Below, one piece after another: positions 1 through 6,203 of a stretch of 7,661 nt of DNA. The translations under genes and the position numbers were made by a program. Origin of the DNA: Flavobacteriaceae bacterium (GTDB lineage: Bacteria; Bacteroidota; Bacteroidia; Flavobacteriales; Flavobacteriaceae); contig PBYT01000016.1 in NCBI GenBank assembly GCA_002729755.1, positions 71,977 through 79,637 on the forward strand. Direction: 5' to 3'. Numbering within the stretch: position 1 is the first letter of the stretch; each line of letters opens with the position of its first letter. The notes beneath the pieces are model-generated. The model searched no databases. It saw only the letters and a list, made by a program, of their open reading frames with translations, and was not told the origin of the DNA.

Positions 1-56
1 TTAGTTCCTTTTTTGAACTCTTTTACATTACTATCTGGAAAACTTACTTTTATCAT
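1..56 (-). CDS. thrS: Threonyl-tRNA synthetase, N-terminal fragment cut by window edge
   Basis: Reading the minus strand from the ATG at 56-54 gives 18 codons, MIKVSFPDSNVKEFKKGT, with no stop before the window ends. This matches the typical opening of bacterial ThrS (MIK-hydrophobic-PDG-x-V-x-EF-x-KG), the first strand of its TGS domain. The full enzyme charges tRNA-Thr with threonine in the cytoplasm and is usually about 640 residues; the editing, catalytic and anticodon-binding domains lie outside the window. The gene starts 23 nt after the stop of the DUF6095-like gene in the same direction, so it could be read from the rplS-icd-murQ transcript or from its own promoter (candidate -7 element at 75-82). 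Only 18 residues are visible. Another TGS-domain protein is possible, but the PDS-x-VKEF pattern favours ThrS. Confidence 0.72.
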   Translation of the reverse strand, partial: MIKVSFPDSNVKEFKKGT

Positions 57-74
57 ACAATTATTAGTCTACTA

Positions 75-82
75 CAAAATTA
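75..82 (-). promoter_or_regulatory. Candidate Bacteroidota -7 element (TAATTTTG) ahead of thrS
   Basis: On the minus strand 82-75 reads TAATTTTG, an exact match to the Bacteroidota -7 consensus TAnnTTTG. Its TAA is also the stop codon of the preceding DUF6095-like gene. A start site about 5-7 nt downstream would leave a leader of only about 13 nt before the thrS ATG. No TTTG or TTG is seen at the expected distance upstream (about 17-23 nt), so the match may be chance in AT-rich DNA. Confidence 0.28.
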
Positions 83-307
83 GTTTAATTTATTTTTTGG
101 ACCGAGGGTTCCGTTAAGAATATTTGAAATACCCCTATATCCATAATAGACTGCAAGAAAGGAAAGAATACTTCCAACAATAAGAACTATAATAAAAAAG
201 GGATGGTCTTGATTTTTGAATGATTGGGAAATTACTACAGGTCCAATGAAGCAAAGGCCTATACCTATTATTACTTGTTTGAATCCTTTCTTTAAGTAAT
301 TATTCAT
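80..307 (-). CDS. DUF6095-like small two-helix membrane protein
   Basis: This encodes a 75-residue protein with two hydrophobic segments, about residues 12-28 and 37-57, joined by a short polar loop (SFKNQDHP). The tail is basic, ending GPKNKLN. The pattern of a GP pair in helix 1 (22-23), then S-x-SF-x-N-x-x-HP, then a second helix followed by YRGI, matches what I remember of the flavobacterial DUF6095 family, whose function is unknown. The ATG at 307-305 is chosen; an upstream in-frame TTG at 322 would deepen the overlap with murQ. The gene begins inside the murQ stop region (8-nt overlap), which implies translational coupling and co-expression with the etherase. It probably sits in the inner membrane, but what it does there cannot be read from the sequence. 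The protein is certain as an open frame, and the family call is from memory. Confidence 0.8.
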   Translation of the reverse strand: MNNYLKKGFKQVIIGIGLCFIGPVVISQSFKNQDHPFFIIVLIVGSILSFLAVYYGYRGISNILNGTLGPKNKLN

Positions 308-1115
308 TATTGAAATTATCAATTGCTGAACGAACGTTTTTATGTTTAATAATTAATTCATCAGCTTTTTTCAAATCAATACTAAGTTCCTTCATAACAA
401 TTTCTCTAGCTCTTTTATTTAATTTAGAATTGGTTAGTTGCATATCAACCATTTTATTTCCCCTAACATGGCCAATAAGAATCATTGAAATTGTTGATAT
501 CATATTTAATATTAATTTTTGAGATGTACCTGCTTTAAGTCTTGAGCTACCAGTTACAATTTCTGGGCCAACAATCACTTCAATTTTATGATCACTGTAT
601 TCTGATAAAGGGGAGTTTTTGTTACATGTAATACAGGCTGTAGGAATATTATTTTTTTTACAATCCCTAAGACCTCCAACAACATATGGTGTAGTCCCAG
701 ATGCAGCAATTCCAATTACAAAATCATTAGATGTAATATTATTAGATTTTAGATCATCCCAAGCTTCGGTGTAGCTATCTTCAGCTATTTCAATAGAGCT
801 ATATAAAGCAGGAATTCCACCAGCTATAAGTCCAACAACTTTTTCGGGAGGAGTGCCAAAAGTGGGAGGACATTCTGAAGCATCAATAACACCTAATCTT
901 CCACTTGTTCCTGCTCCAATATAAAACAACCTACCGCCACTTTCCATTTTCGGAACTATCTCTTCAATAAGTTTTGTTACTTCTGGTAATACTTTTTGAA
1001 CTGCATTTAAAGCATTATTATCCTCATGATGCATTAATTTAACTAGTTCCTTTACAGATTTTTTCTCTAAATCATTATGGTTAGAATCTTGTTCTGTAAC
1101 CTTGATAAAATTCAT
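300..1115 (-). CDS. murQ: N-acetylmuramic acid 6-phosphate etherase
   Basis: MurQ cleaves the lactyl ether of MurNAc-6-phosphate to give GlcNAc-6-phosphate and D-lactate, a cytoplasmic step of peptidoglycan recycling. The protein is 271 residues and is a SIS-domain protein. Its phosphosugar loop GAGTSGRLG (about 67-75) is followed by the family motif DASECPPTF (about 78-86). Glu81 and Glu112 (in AEDS) align with the two catalytic glutamates of E. coli MurQ (Glu83, Glu114). The second conserved block VTGSSRLKAGTSQK (about 187-200) is intact. The ATG at 1115 is preferred over a GTG at 1124 because it gives the usual MxFxKVTEQ opening and starts 1 nt after the icd stop. It lies between icd and the DUF6095-like gene in one run. 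No kinase or transporter that would supply its substrate is in view. Confidence 0.95.
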   Translation of the reverse strand: MNFIKVTEQDSNHNDLEKKSVKELVKLMHHEDNNALNAVQKVLPEVTKLIEEIVPKMESGGRLFYIGAGTSGRLGVIDASECPPTFGTPPEKVVGLIAGGIPALYSSIEIAEDSYTEAWDDLKSNNITSNDFVIGIAASGTTPYVVGGLRDCKKNNIPTACITCNKNSPLSEYSDHKIEVIVGPEIVTGSSRLKAGTSQKLILNMISTISMILIGHVRGNKMVDMQLTNSKLNKRAREIVMKELSIDLKKADELIIKHKNVRSAIDNFNNE

Positions 1116-1116
1116 A

Positions 1117-2349
1117 TTAGACACTTTTTATTTTCTTCTCTAAATTAGTTTTCAATTCTTTAAAGAATTGTTCAGTTGTAAGATAATTTGAACTAACGAT
1201 ATCATCTTTAAATACTAAAAGAGCAAGATCCTTTGTCATCTTTCCTCCTTCAATTGTTTTTATACAAACATTCTCTAGTAATTTACAGAAATCAATAAGT
1301 TTTTGATTATTGTCTAATAAACCTCTATGTATAAGACCTCTAGTCCAAGCAAAAGTAGATGCAATTGGATTAGTTGATGTTTCTTCTCCCTTCTGATGGC
1401 GTCTAAAGTGTCTTGTTATTGTTCCATGTGCAGCTTCAGATTCCATAGTTTTTCCATCAGGTGTAACTAAAGTTGATGTCATCAAGCCTAAAGAACCAAA
1501 CCCTTGAGCTACAATATCTGATTGGACATCTCCATCATAATTTTTACAAGCCCAAACAAAACCGCCTTCCCATTTTATTGCAGCTGCAACCATATCATCA
1601 ATTAATCTATGCTCATAAGAAATGTTTTCTTTTTCAAATTTTTCTTTAAATTCATTATCATATACTTCTTGAAATATATCCTTAAATCTTCCATCATAAG
1701 CTTTAAGAATTGTGTTTTTTGTAGACAAATAAAGTGGCCATTTTTTATTTAAAGCTCTATTCATACAAGATCTTGCAAATCCGAAAATAGAGGAATCAAT
1801 ATTATACATTGATAAGGCAACTCCATTCTCTTCAAAATTATAAACTTCCCATGATTTTGGTTTACTACCATCTTCTGGAGTAAAAGTCATTGTCAATTTA
1901 CCCTTTCCTTTAGTCACAATATCAGTAGCTCTATATTGATCGCCAAAAGCGTGTCTTCCGATGCAAATTGGCTTTGCCCAACCTTGAACATATCTTGGAA
2001 TAGTTTTTATAATTATAGGTTCACGGAAAACAGTTCCTCCAACAATATTTCTTATAGTACCGTTAGGAGATTTATACATTTTTTTTAATGAGAATTCTTT
2101 AACCCTATCTTCATCAGGTGTAATTGTTGCACACTTAATTCCAACATTATATTTTTTAATTGCATTTGCTGCAGCAATGGTTATCTGATCATCTGTTTTA
2201 TCTCTTGATTCTATACTAAGATCGAAGTATTTTATATCTAGGTCTATATAGTCAAGAATTAAATCATTTTTGATATACTTCCAAATGATTCTTGCCATTT
2301 CATCACCATCAATTTCAACAATGGGGTTGGCTACTTTAATTTTTGACAT
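1117..2349 (-). CDS. icd: NADP-dependent isocitrate dehydrogenase, homodimeric eukaryote-like type
   Basis: This enzyme oxidises isocitrate to 2-oxoglutarate and CO2 with NADP in the TCA cycle, a main source of cytoplasmic NADPH. The product is 410 residues, the normal length of the homodimeric class that includes human IDH1, not the roughly 740-residue monomeric class. The substrate loop SPNGTIRN is at 94-101. Arg100, Arg109, Arg132 (in IGRHAFGDQY) and Tyr139 fall at the human IDH1 numbers. Lys211, Asp274 and Asp278 match human Lys212, Asp275 and Asp279. ITRHFR (311-316) supplies the Arg-His pair that contacts the NADP 2'-phosphate. The ATG is 9 nt after the rplS stop, with no Shine-Dalgarno sequence, so icd appears to be expressed from the rplS promoter. 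No missing residue or frame problem is seen. Confidence 0.97.
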   Translation of the reverse strand: MSKIKVANPIVEIDGDEMARIIWKYIKNDLILDYIDLDIKYFDLSIESRDKTDDQITIAAANAIKKYNVGIKCATITPDEDRVKEFSLKKMYKSPNGTIRNIVGGTVFREPIIIKTIPRYVQGWAKPICIGRHAFGDQYRATDIVTKGKGKLTMTFTPEDGSKPKSWEVYNFEENGVALSMYNIDSSIFGFARSCMNRALNKKWPLYLSTKNTILKAYDGRFKDIFQEVYDNEFKEKFEKENISYEHRLIDDMVAAAIKWEGGFVWACKNYDGDVQSDIVAQGFGSLGLMTSTLVTPDGKTMESEAAHGTITRHFRRHQKGEETSTNPIASTFAWTRGLIHRGLLDNNQKLIDFCKLLENVCIKTIEGGKMTKDLALLVFKDDIVSSNYLTTEQFFKELKTNLEKKIKSV

Positions 2350-2358
2350 AGCAGTAAA

Positions 2359-2703
2359 TTATCTTTCTTTTATTCTAGCCTTTTTACCTGTCAATTCTCT
2401 AAAATAATATATTCTGGATTGTTTGACTTTACCACCTTTGTTAACTTCAATCTTTTTTAAGCCAGGCATATTAACAGGGAATATTCTTTCAACACCAATA
2501 GTACCAGACATTTTTCTTATTGTAAAAGTTTTTGATTGACCTCTTCCTTTTACTTGAATAACAACACCTTTGAAAAATTGTGTACGAACCTTATCTCCTT
2601 CCCTAATTTCATAATATACCGTAATCGTATCTCCTGCTGAGAAGGAAGGAAATTCATTTTTTTTAATTAATTTTTCGTTTACTTGGTTTACTAAAGATTC
2701 CAT
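2359..2703 (-). CDS. rplS: 50S ribosomal protein L19
   Basis: L19 lies at the 30S-50S interface of the ribosome. The 114-residue protein has the full family pattern: FSAGDTITVYYEI (about 21-33), FFKGVVI (about 43-49), TFTIRKMSGTIGVERIFP (about 59-76), KKIEVNKGGKV (about 83-93) and a basic tail ending LTGKKARIKER. The ATG at 2703 gives MESLV, the usual flavobacterial opening; the TTG directly before it at 2706 is a less likely start. It is the first gene of the run rplS-icd-murQ-DUF6095-thrS. A consensus Bacteroidota promoter and a short hairpin lie upstream. trmD is the neighbour upstream on the same strand, as in many bacteria, but is separated by 63 nt and apparently by a new promoter. Confidence 0.97.
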   Translation of the reverse strand: MESLVNQVNEKLIKKNEFPSFSAGDTITVYYEIREGDKVRTQFFKGVVIQVKGRGQSKTFTIRKMSGTIGVERIFPVNMPGLKKIEVNKGGKVKQSRIYYFRELTGKKARIKER

Positions 2704-2721
2704 CAAAATAGTTTTTAGAAT

Positions 2722-2743
2722 ATTTGGTTATATTCTACCAAAT
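2722..2743 (-). other. 7-bp inverted repeat in the rplS leader (possible 5' mRNA hairpin)
   Basis: On the minus strand ATTTGGT (2743-2737) is followed after 8 nt by ACCAAAT (2728-2722), a perfect 7-bp stem. No T-run follows, so it does not look like a terminator of trmD. With the promoter at 2751-2781, transcription would start at about 2743-2746, placing the hairpin at the very 5' end of the mRNA, about 18 nt before the rplS ATG. It could protect the transcript or act as an L19 feedback site; neither is shown by the sequence. A second TAnnTTTG match (2739-2746) overlaps the first arm. Confidence 0.45.
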
Positions 2744-2750
2744 TTAGTTG

Positions 2751-2781
2751 CAAAAGTAAACCTTTTTTAAAGATTATCAAA
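2751..2781 (-). promoter_or_regulatory. Consensus Bacteroidota promoter for the rplS run
   Basis: On the minus strand a TTTG at 2781-2778 is separated by 19 nt from TACTTTTG at 2758-2751. Both match the Bacteroidota primary sigma factor consensus (-33 TTTG, -7 TAnnTTTG) exactly and the spacing is within the accepted range. The -33 box lies inside the last codons of trmD. Expected transcription start is about 2743-2746, giving a leader of about 40 nt. It is the only place in the window where both boxes match perfectly just upstream of a gene, and it suits a strongly expressed ribosomal protein gene. Confidence 0.68.
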
Positions 2782-3444
2782 GAGTTTTGGGCGAAGTAAT
2801 TTTGTCATTTCCAGAGATTTTTGATCTTTCCATTTTTCAATTTCTTTTTGATTCCCAGAAATAAGAATATCCGGTACTTCCAGACCTTTATAATTTGCTG
2901 GTCTAGTGTATATTGGAGCAGAAACGACATTATCTTGAAAACTGTCAGATAAAGCTGATGATTCATCTCCAATTACTCCAGGAATTAATCTTATAATGGA
3001 ATCACATAAAATTGCTGCAGGTAGTTCACCACCAGATAAAACAAAATTACCAATTGAAATTTCTTTTGTTATCAGATAATCTCTTACCCTATGATCTACA
3101 CCTTTATAGTGACCACATAAAAGGATCAGATTTTTCTTTGTAGATAAGTAGTTTGATTTTTTTTGGTCAAGAATTTCTCCATCTGGAGTAAGATAAATTA
3201 TATCATCATAGGTATTATCTTTTTTTAATTTATTAATGCAATTATCAATAGGTTCTATTTTTATAATCATTCCAGGGCCACCTCCAAAAGGACTATCATC
3301 AACATGTCTTGAGTTATCTGCATAATCCCTTAGATTATGAGTTACGATATTGACTTTTTTTGATTTAATTGCTTTCTCTATAATAGAAAAAGAATTTAGA
3401 TTATCAAATAGTTCAGGAAATAGGGTTAAAATATCAATTCTCAT
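2767..3444 (-). CDS. trmD: tRNA (guanine37-N1)-methyltransferase
   Basis: TrmD uses S-adenosylmethionine to methylate N1 of G37 next to the anticodon of tRNAs that read CNN codons, which prevents +1 frameshifting. The protein is 225 residues and starts with the standard MRIDILTLFPELF. It has SPFGGGPGM (51-59), the SAM-binding trefoil knot region GHYKGVDHRV (111-120) and IGNFVLSGGE (131-140), and IRLIPGVIG (151-159). SDSFQD (166-171) follows, then YTRPANYKG (179-187). Arg152 and Asp167 align with E. coli Arg154 and the catalytic Asp169. The GHYKG form instead of GRYEG is what I recall for Bacteroidota. The ATG overlaps the last base of the upstream protease stop codon (TAATG), so the two are translationally coupled. 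The rplS promoter begins within its final codons. Confidence 0.96.
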   Translation of the reverse strand: MRIDILTLFPELFDNLNSFSIIEKAIKSKKVNIVTHNLRDYADNSRHVDDSPFGGGPGMIIKIEPIDNCINKLKKDNTYDDIIYLTPDGEILDQKKSNYLSTKKNLILLCGHYKGVDHRVRDYLITKEISIGNFVLSGGELPAAILCDSIIRLIPGVIGDESSALSDSFQDNVVSAPIYTRPANYKGLEVPDILISGNQKEIEKWKDQKSLEMTKLLRPKLFDNL

Positions 3445-4592
3445 TAATTATTTGCTTTTTGTAAAGTGACTGTAGCTCTCTTTAATTGATTTTCTCTAGA
3501 ATAAGTTACATTAACTTTATCCCCTGGTCTTTTAGTTGAAAGGTATCCAGATAAGTCAGAAAATTTATTAATTTTTATTCCATCTATTTCTTTTATTATA
3601 TCACCTTTTTTTAATTCTGCAAGATCAGCTCCAAATCCAGGTTCTATAATATCAATATAAAATCCCTCAGTATCCGTAAGATTAAGTTGTTTAGAATATG
3701 AAGATTTTAATGCTACCCCTCTAACTCCTAATAATCCTTTTTGAACATCTCCATATTCAAGAATATCCTCAAAGATTTTTCTTACTATATTGCTTGGAAT
3801 TGCAAATGAGTATCCAACAAATCCTCCAGTCATTGATTGAATAGCTGTATTGATACCAATTAGCTCACCATTAATATTCACAAGTGCACCACCACTATTC
3901 CCAATATTAACTGCAGCATCAGTTTGAATAAATGATTGATTTATCTGGTCATATTCATTTAAATCTCTTGATTTAGAACTTATAATTCCAGCAGTCACAG
4001 TTGAATTCAAATTATATGGATTCCCTACAGCAAGGACCCATTGACCTATTTCACTATTTTCAGAGTCTCCAAATAATAGATATTCAAATTTTTCATTAGA
4101 ATTTATCTTTAATACTGCTACATCAGTGACTTCATCAGATCCAACTATTATAGCTTCATATTCTTTATTATCGTTAGTTGTTACTATTACTTCACTTGAA
4201 TTATCAATAACATGATGATTTGTAATTATATATCCATCAGGAGATATAATAACTCCAGATCCTGTTCCAACTCTTTTTCGAGAATCATCCCCATAAAAAA
4301 ATTGTAAAGCCCATGAATCATTTTCTTTAACAATAGATGTATTCTTAACATGAACAACTGCATTAATTGATTTTTTTGCAGAAAAAGTTAAATCTGGTGA
4401 GCCTAAGTTACTAGAGGATTGATTGTTATTATATCCAGAAGTATTAACAAAGCTTTTGAAATAATCATTATTGTATGCTAGACTGTTGTTCTCTTCTTTA
4501 ACAGTTGAATTATTTGAGAATATTGAATAAAATAAAACTGAAAGAATTGAACATGTTAATGAAACGATTATAATTTTTAAGTTGGATTTCAT
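3444..4592 (-). CDS. HtrA/Deg-family periplasmic serine protease with one PDZ domain
   Basis: This is a trypsin-fold protease for envelope protein quality control. The 382-residue chain opens with a hydrophobic segment (about 7-25) acting as a signal anchor or signal peptide; there is no clear lipobox. A polar, Asn/Ser-rich linker follows to about residue 65. The protease domain (about 72-275) carries the full triad: His127 in ITNHHVI, Asp157 in TDVAVLKI and Ser233 in GNSGGAL. A single PDZ domain spans about 280-377, with EGFYIDII as its likely peptide-binding strand and KKGDIIKEIDG as its conserved turn. The protein ends directly after it. Many DegP/DegQ proteins have two PDZ domains, so the architecture is closer to DegS. 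The gene is upstream of trmD with a 1-nt overlap and divergent from the GNAT gene. Family assignment is firm; the degP/degQ/degS distinction is not. Confidence 0.94.
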   Translation of the reverse strand: MKSNLKIIIVSLTCSILSVLFYSIFSNNSTVKEENNSLAYNNDYFKSFVNTSGYNNNQSSSNLGSPDLTFSAKKSINAVVHVKNTSIVKENDSWALQFFYGDDSRKRVGTGSGVIISPDGYIITNHHVIDNSSEVIVTTNDNKEYEAIIVGSDEVTDVAVLKINSNEKFEYLLFGDSENSEIGQWVLAVGNPYNLNSTVTAGIISSKSRDLNEYDQINQSFIQTDAAVNIGNSGGALVNINGELIGINTAIQSMTGGFVGYSFAIPSNIVRKIFEDILEYGDVQKGLLGVRGVALKSSYSKQLNLTDTEGFYIDIIEPGFGADLAELKKGDIIKEIDGIKINKFSDLSGYLSTKRPGDKVNVTYSRENQLKRATVTLQKANN

Positions 4593-4655
4593 CTTTTTAT
4601 TTGTAAAAATAATATATTATATCTTTTAATGATTTTATTTTAACGATTGTTTAAC
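4593..4655. promoter_or_regulatory. Divergent intergenic region with candidate promoters for the protease and for GNAT-mltG
   Basis: These 63 nt separate two divergent start codons and must hold promoters for both directions. On the plus strand TTTG at 4600-4603 is followed after 16 nt by TATCTTTT at 4620-4627, one base from the TAnnTTTG consensus. It would give a leader of about 20-25 nt for the GNAT gene. On the minus strand TATTTTTA at 4611-4604 is also one base off the -7 consensus, but no -33 box is seen. Both are weak matches in DNA that is almost pure A and T. Confidence 0.4.
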
Positions 4656-5174
4656 ATGGATAATAGAAATGAATATATCTTAAGAGCTTTAGAACCAGAT
4701 GATCTAGATATATTATATGATACTGAAAATGATAAGTCTTTATGGAAATATTCAAATACATCTTCTCCATTTTCAAAACACAGTCTTAAAAAATTTATTG
4801 AAAACTCGCATCTTGATATTATTGAACATAAACAAGTTAGACTAGTCTTAAGTGATAAAAATAATTTACCATTTGGTTTTATTGACTTATTTAAATATGA
4901 TATGATAAATAAGAGGGCAGGAGTAGGGATAATTATTTTTGAAAAATACAGATCAAGAGGTTTAGGTTCAATATCATTAGATTTGATAGAAAATTATGTG
5001 AAAAAACATATTCCTATACATCAACTTTATGCTAATATTTCGTCTGAAAATATAGAAAGTATTAAACTGTTTGAGAAACATAATTATTTGAAAGTTGGTA
5101 ATAAAAAGGATTGGATATATTATAATAATAAATATCTTGACGAGCTACTTTATCAAAAAATTTTAGATAAATGA
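4656..5174 (+). CDS. GNAT-family N-acetyltransferase
   Basis: This is a 172-residue single-domain acetyltransferase of the RimJ/SpeG-like group. Residues 8-22 (ILRALEPDDLDILYD) are the usual opening strand and helix. The acetyl-CoA pyrophosphate loop is visible as R99-S-R-G-L-G104, preceded by the strand AGVGIII (88-94). HQLYANISSENIESIKLFEKHNY (about 122-144) is the conserved C-terminal acetyl-CoA and dimer region. The sequence resembles a conserved flavobacterial acetyltransferase that commonly sits before mltG, as it does here with a 4-nt ATGA overlap. The substrate cannot be told; polyamine, amino-sugar or protein N-terminus are all possible. The ATG at 4656 is preferred over an in-frame TTG at 4647, which lies only 54 nt from the divergent start codon. 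Confidence 0.9.
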   Translation: MDNRNEYILRALEPDDLDILYDTENDKSLWKYSNTSSPFSKHSLKKFIENSHLDIIEHKQVRLVLSDKNNLPFGFIDLFKYDMINKRAGVGIIIFEKYRSRGLGSISLDLIENYVKKHIPIHQLYANISSENIESIKLFEKHNYLKVGNKKDWIYYNNKYLDELLYQKILDK

Positions 5175-6199
5175 AAAAAGTAACATTAATTTCTATAACA
5201 ATAGCCTTTATGTTATTACTATATAGCTATTATAACACAATGCATAGAGATAATACAAATTTTGATGAAGATTCTACATTCTTATATATAAACTCATCAG
5301 ATAGTATAGTAAATATTTTAGATACAATAAATAAAAAAATAAAATTTCCTAAAACTTTCTTAAAAGCTGCTAAAAGAATGGATTATATTGAAAATATTAA
5401 ATCTGGAAGATTTAGGGTATACAAAGGTTCTGGAAATAAAGAAATAATTAATTCATTAAAGTTTAATAACACGCCTTTAACTGTAACTTTTAATAATAAA
5501 GAAAGAATCCAAGATTTAGCTGGAAGCATTTCTAAACAAATATCTGCAGACAGTCTTTCTTTATTAAATGTATTTCTTGAAAAGAATTTTTTAGTGGAGA
5601 ATGGATTTAATAATTTCAATTTAATGTCTATGTATATTCCTAATTCATATGAATTTTTTTGGAATGTTGAGCCTAAGATATTTAGAGATAAGATGCTTGA
5701 GGAGTATGATAATTTTTGGAATGAAGACAGAATAGAAAAAGCTAAATCAATTGGTTTGTCTAAAACAGAAGTAATAGCTTTAGCATCAATTGTACAGAAA
5801 GAGAGTGTTAAATTAGATGAAAGGCCTGTTATATCTAGAGTATATCTTAATAGACTTAAGAAAAAAATGAAACTTCAAGCTGATCCAACAGTAATTTATT
5901 CAATCAAGAGTTATTACAATAATTTTGATACGATAATAAGAAGAGTTTTATATAGAGATCTAAAGCTTAATTCTCCATATAATACATATAAGATAAAAGG
6001 ACTACCTCCTGGTCCAATATCAATGCCTGATATTTCATCTATTGATGCAGTCTTAAATTCTAGGAATCATAATTACATATTTTTTGTAGCAGATCCATAT
6101 AACCCTGGATATCATTTATTTGCTTCAAAGTTAAGTCAACACAATAAAAATAAAAGAGTTTATACTAGATGGTTAAATAGTAAAAAAATATATAGGTAA
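5171..6199 (+). CDS. mltG: Endolytic murein transglycosylase MltG (YceG-like)
   Basis: MltG cuts nascent glycan strands in the periplasm while anchored in the inner membrane and is thought to set glycan length by terminating strand growth. The 342-residue protein has an N-terminal membrane segment (about 4-20), a LysM-like region (about 36-110) and the YceG catalytic domain after about 150. Family motifs are all present: IPNSYEFFW (156-164), LASIVQKES with catalytic Glu211 (aligned with E. coli Glu218), LQADPTVIY (235-243), SPYNTYKIKGLPPGPI (268-283) and HLFA (315-318) followed by HN. The start overlaps the GNAT stop as ATGA, so the pair is translationally coupled. It ends 4 nt from the convergent dnaA stop with no terminator-like hairpin between. 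It acts on the same polymer as MurQ, though the two are on different transcripts. Confidence 0.95.
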   Translation: MKKVTLISITIAFMLLLYSYYNTMHRDNTNFDEDSTFLYINSSDSIVNILDTINKKIKFPKTFLKAAKRMDYIENIKSGRFRVYKGSGNKEIINSLKFNNTPLTVTFNNKERIQDLAGSISKQISADSLSLLNVFLEKNFLVENGFNNFNLMSMYIPNSYEFFWNVEPKIFRDKMLEEYDNFWNEDRIEKAKSIGLSKTEVIALASIVQKESVKLDERPVISRVYLNRLKKKMKLQADPTVIYSIKSYYNNFDTIIRRVLYRDLKLNSPYNTYKIKGLPPGPISMPDISSIDAVLNSRNHNYIFFVADPYNPGYHLFASKLSQHNKNKRVYTRWLNSKKIYR

Positions 6200-6203
6200 A
6201 GGT

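Noticed and set aside
310..522. Plus-strand open frame of 70 codons
   Set aside because: It lies entirely opposite the conserved 3' part of murQ and shows no recognisable protein pattern, so it is a shadow frame.
2739..2746. Second exact TAnnTTTG match (TAAATTTG) upstream of rplS as an alternative -7 element
   Set aside because: No TTTG or TTG occurs at 17-23 nt upstream of it, whereas the element at 2751-2758 has a perfect partner; it also overlaps the hairpin arm.
2767..3444. TrmD has GHYKG with Lys114 where E. coli has the glutamate of GRYEG
   Set aside because: I recall the GHYKG form as normal for Bacteroidota TrmD, and the catalytic Arg and Asp are intact, so it is not evidence of inactivation.
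4640..4655. Direct repeat TTAAC at 4640-4644 and 4651-4655 as a regulator half-site pair
   Set aside because: Five-base AT-rich repeats are frequent here and no third copy or symmetry supports an operator.
5383..5619. Minus-strand open frame of 78 codons
   Set aside because: It lies entirely opposite mltG, with low-complexity hydrophobic composition and no family signature; mltG is intact on the other strand.
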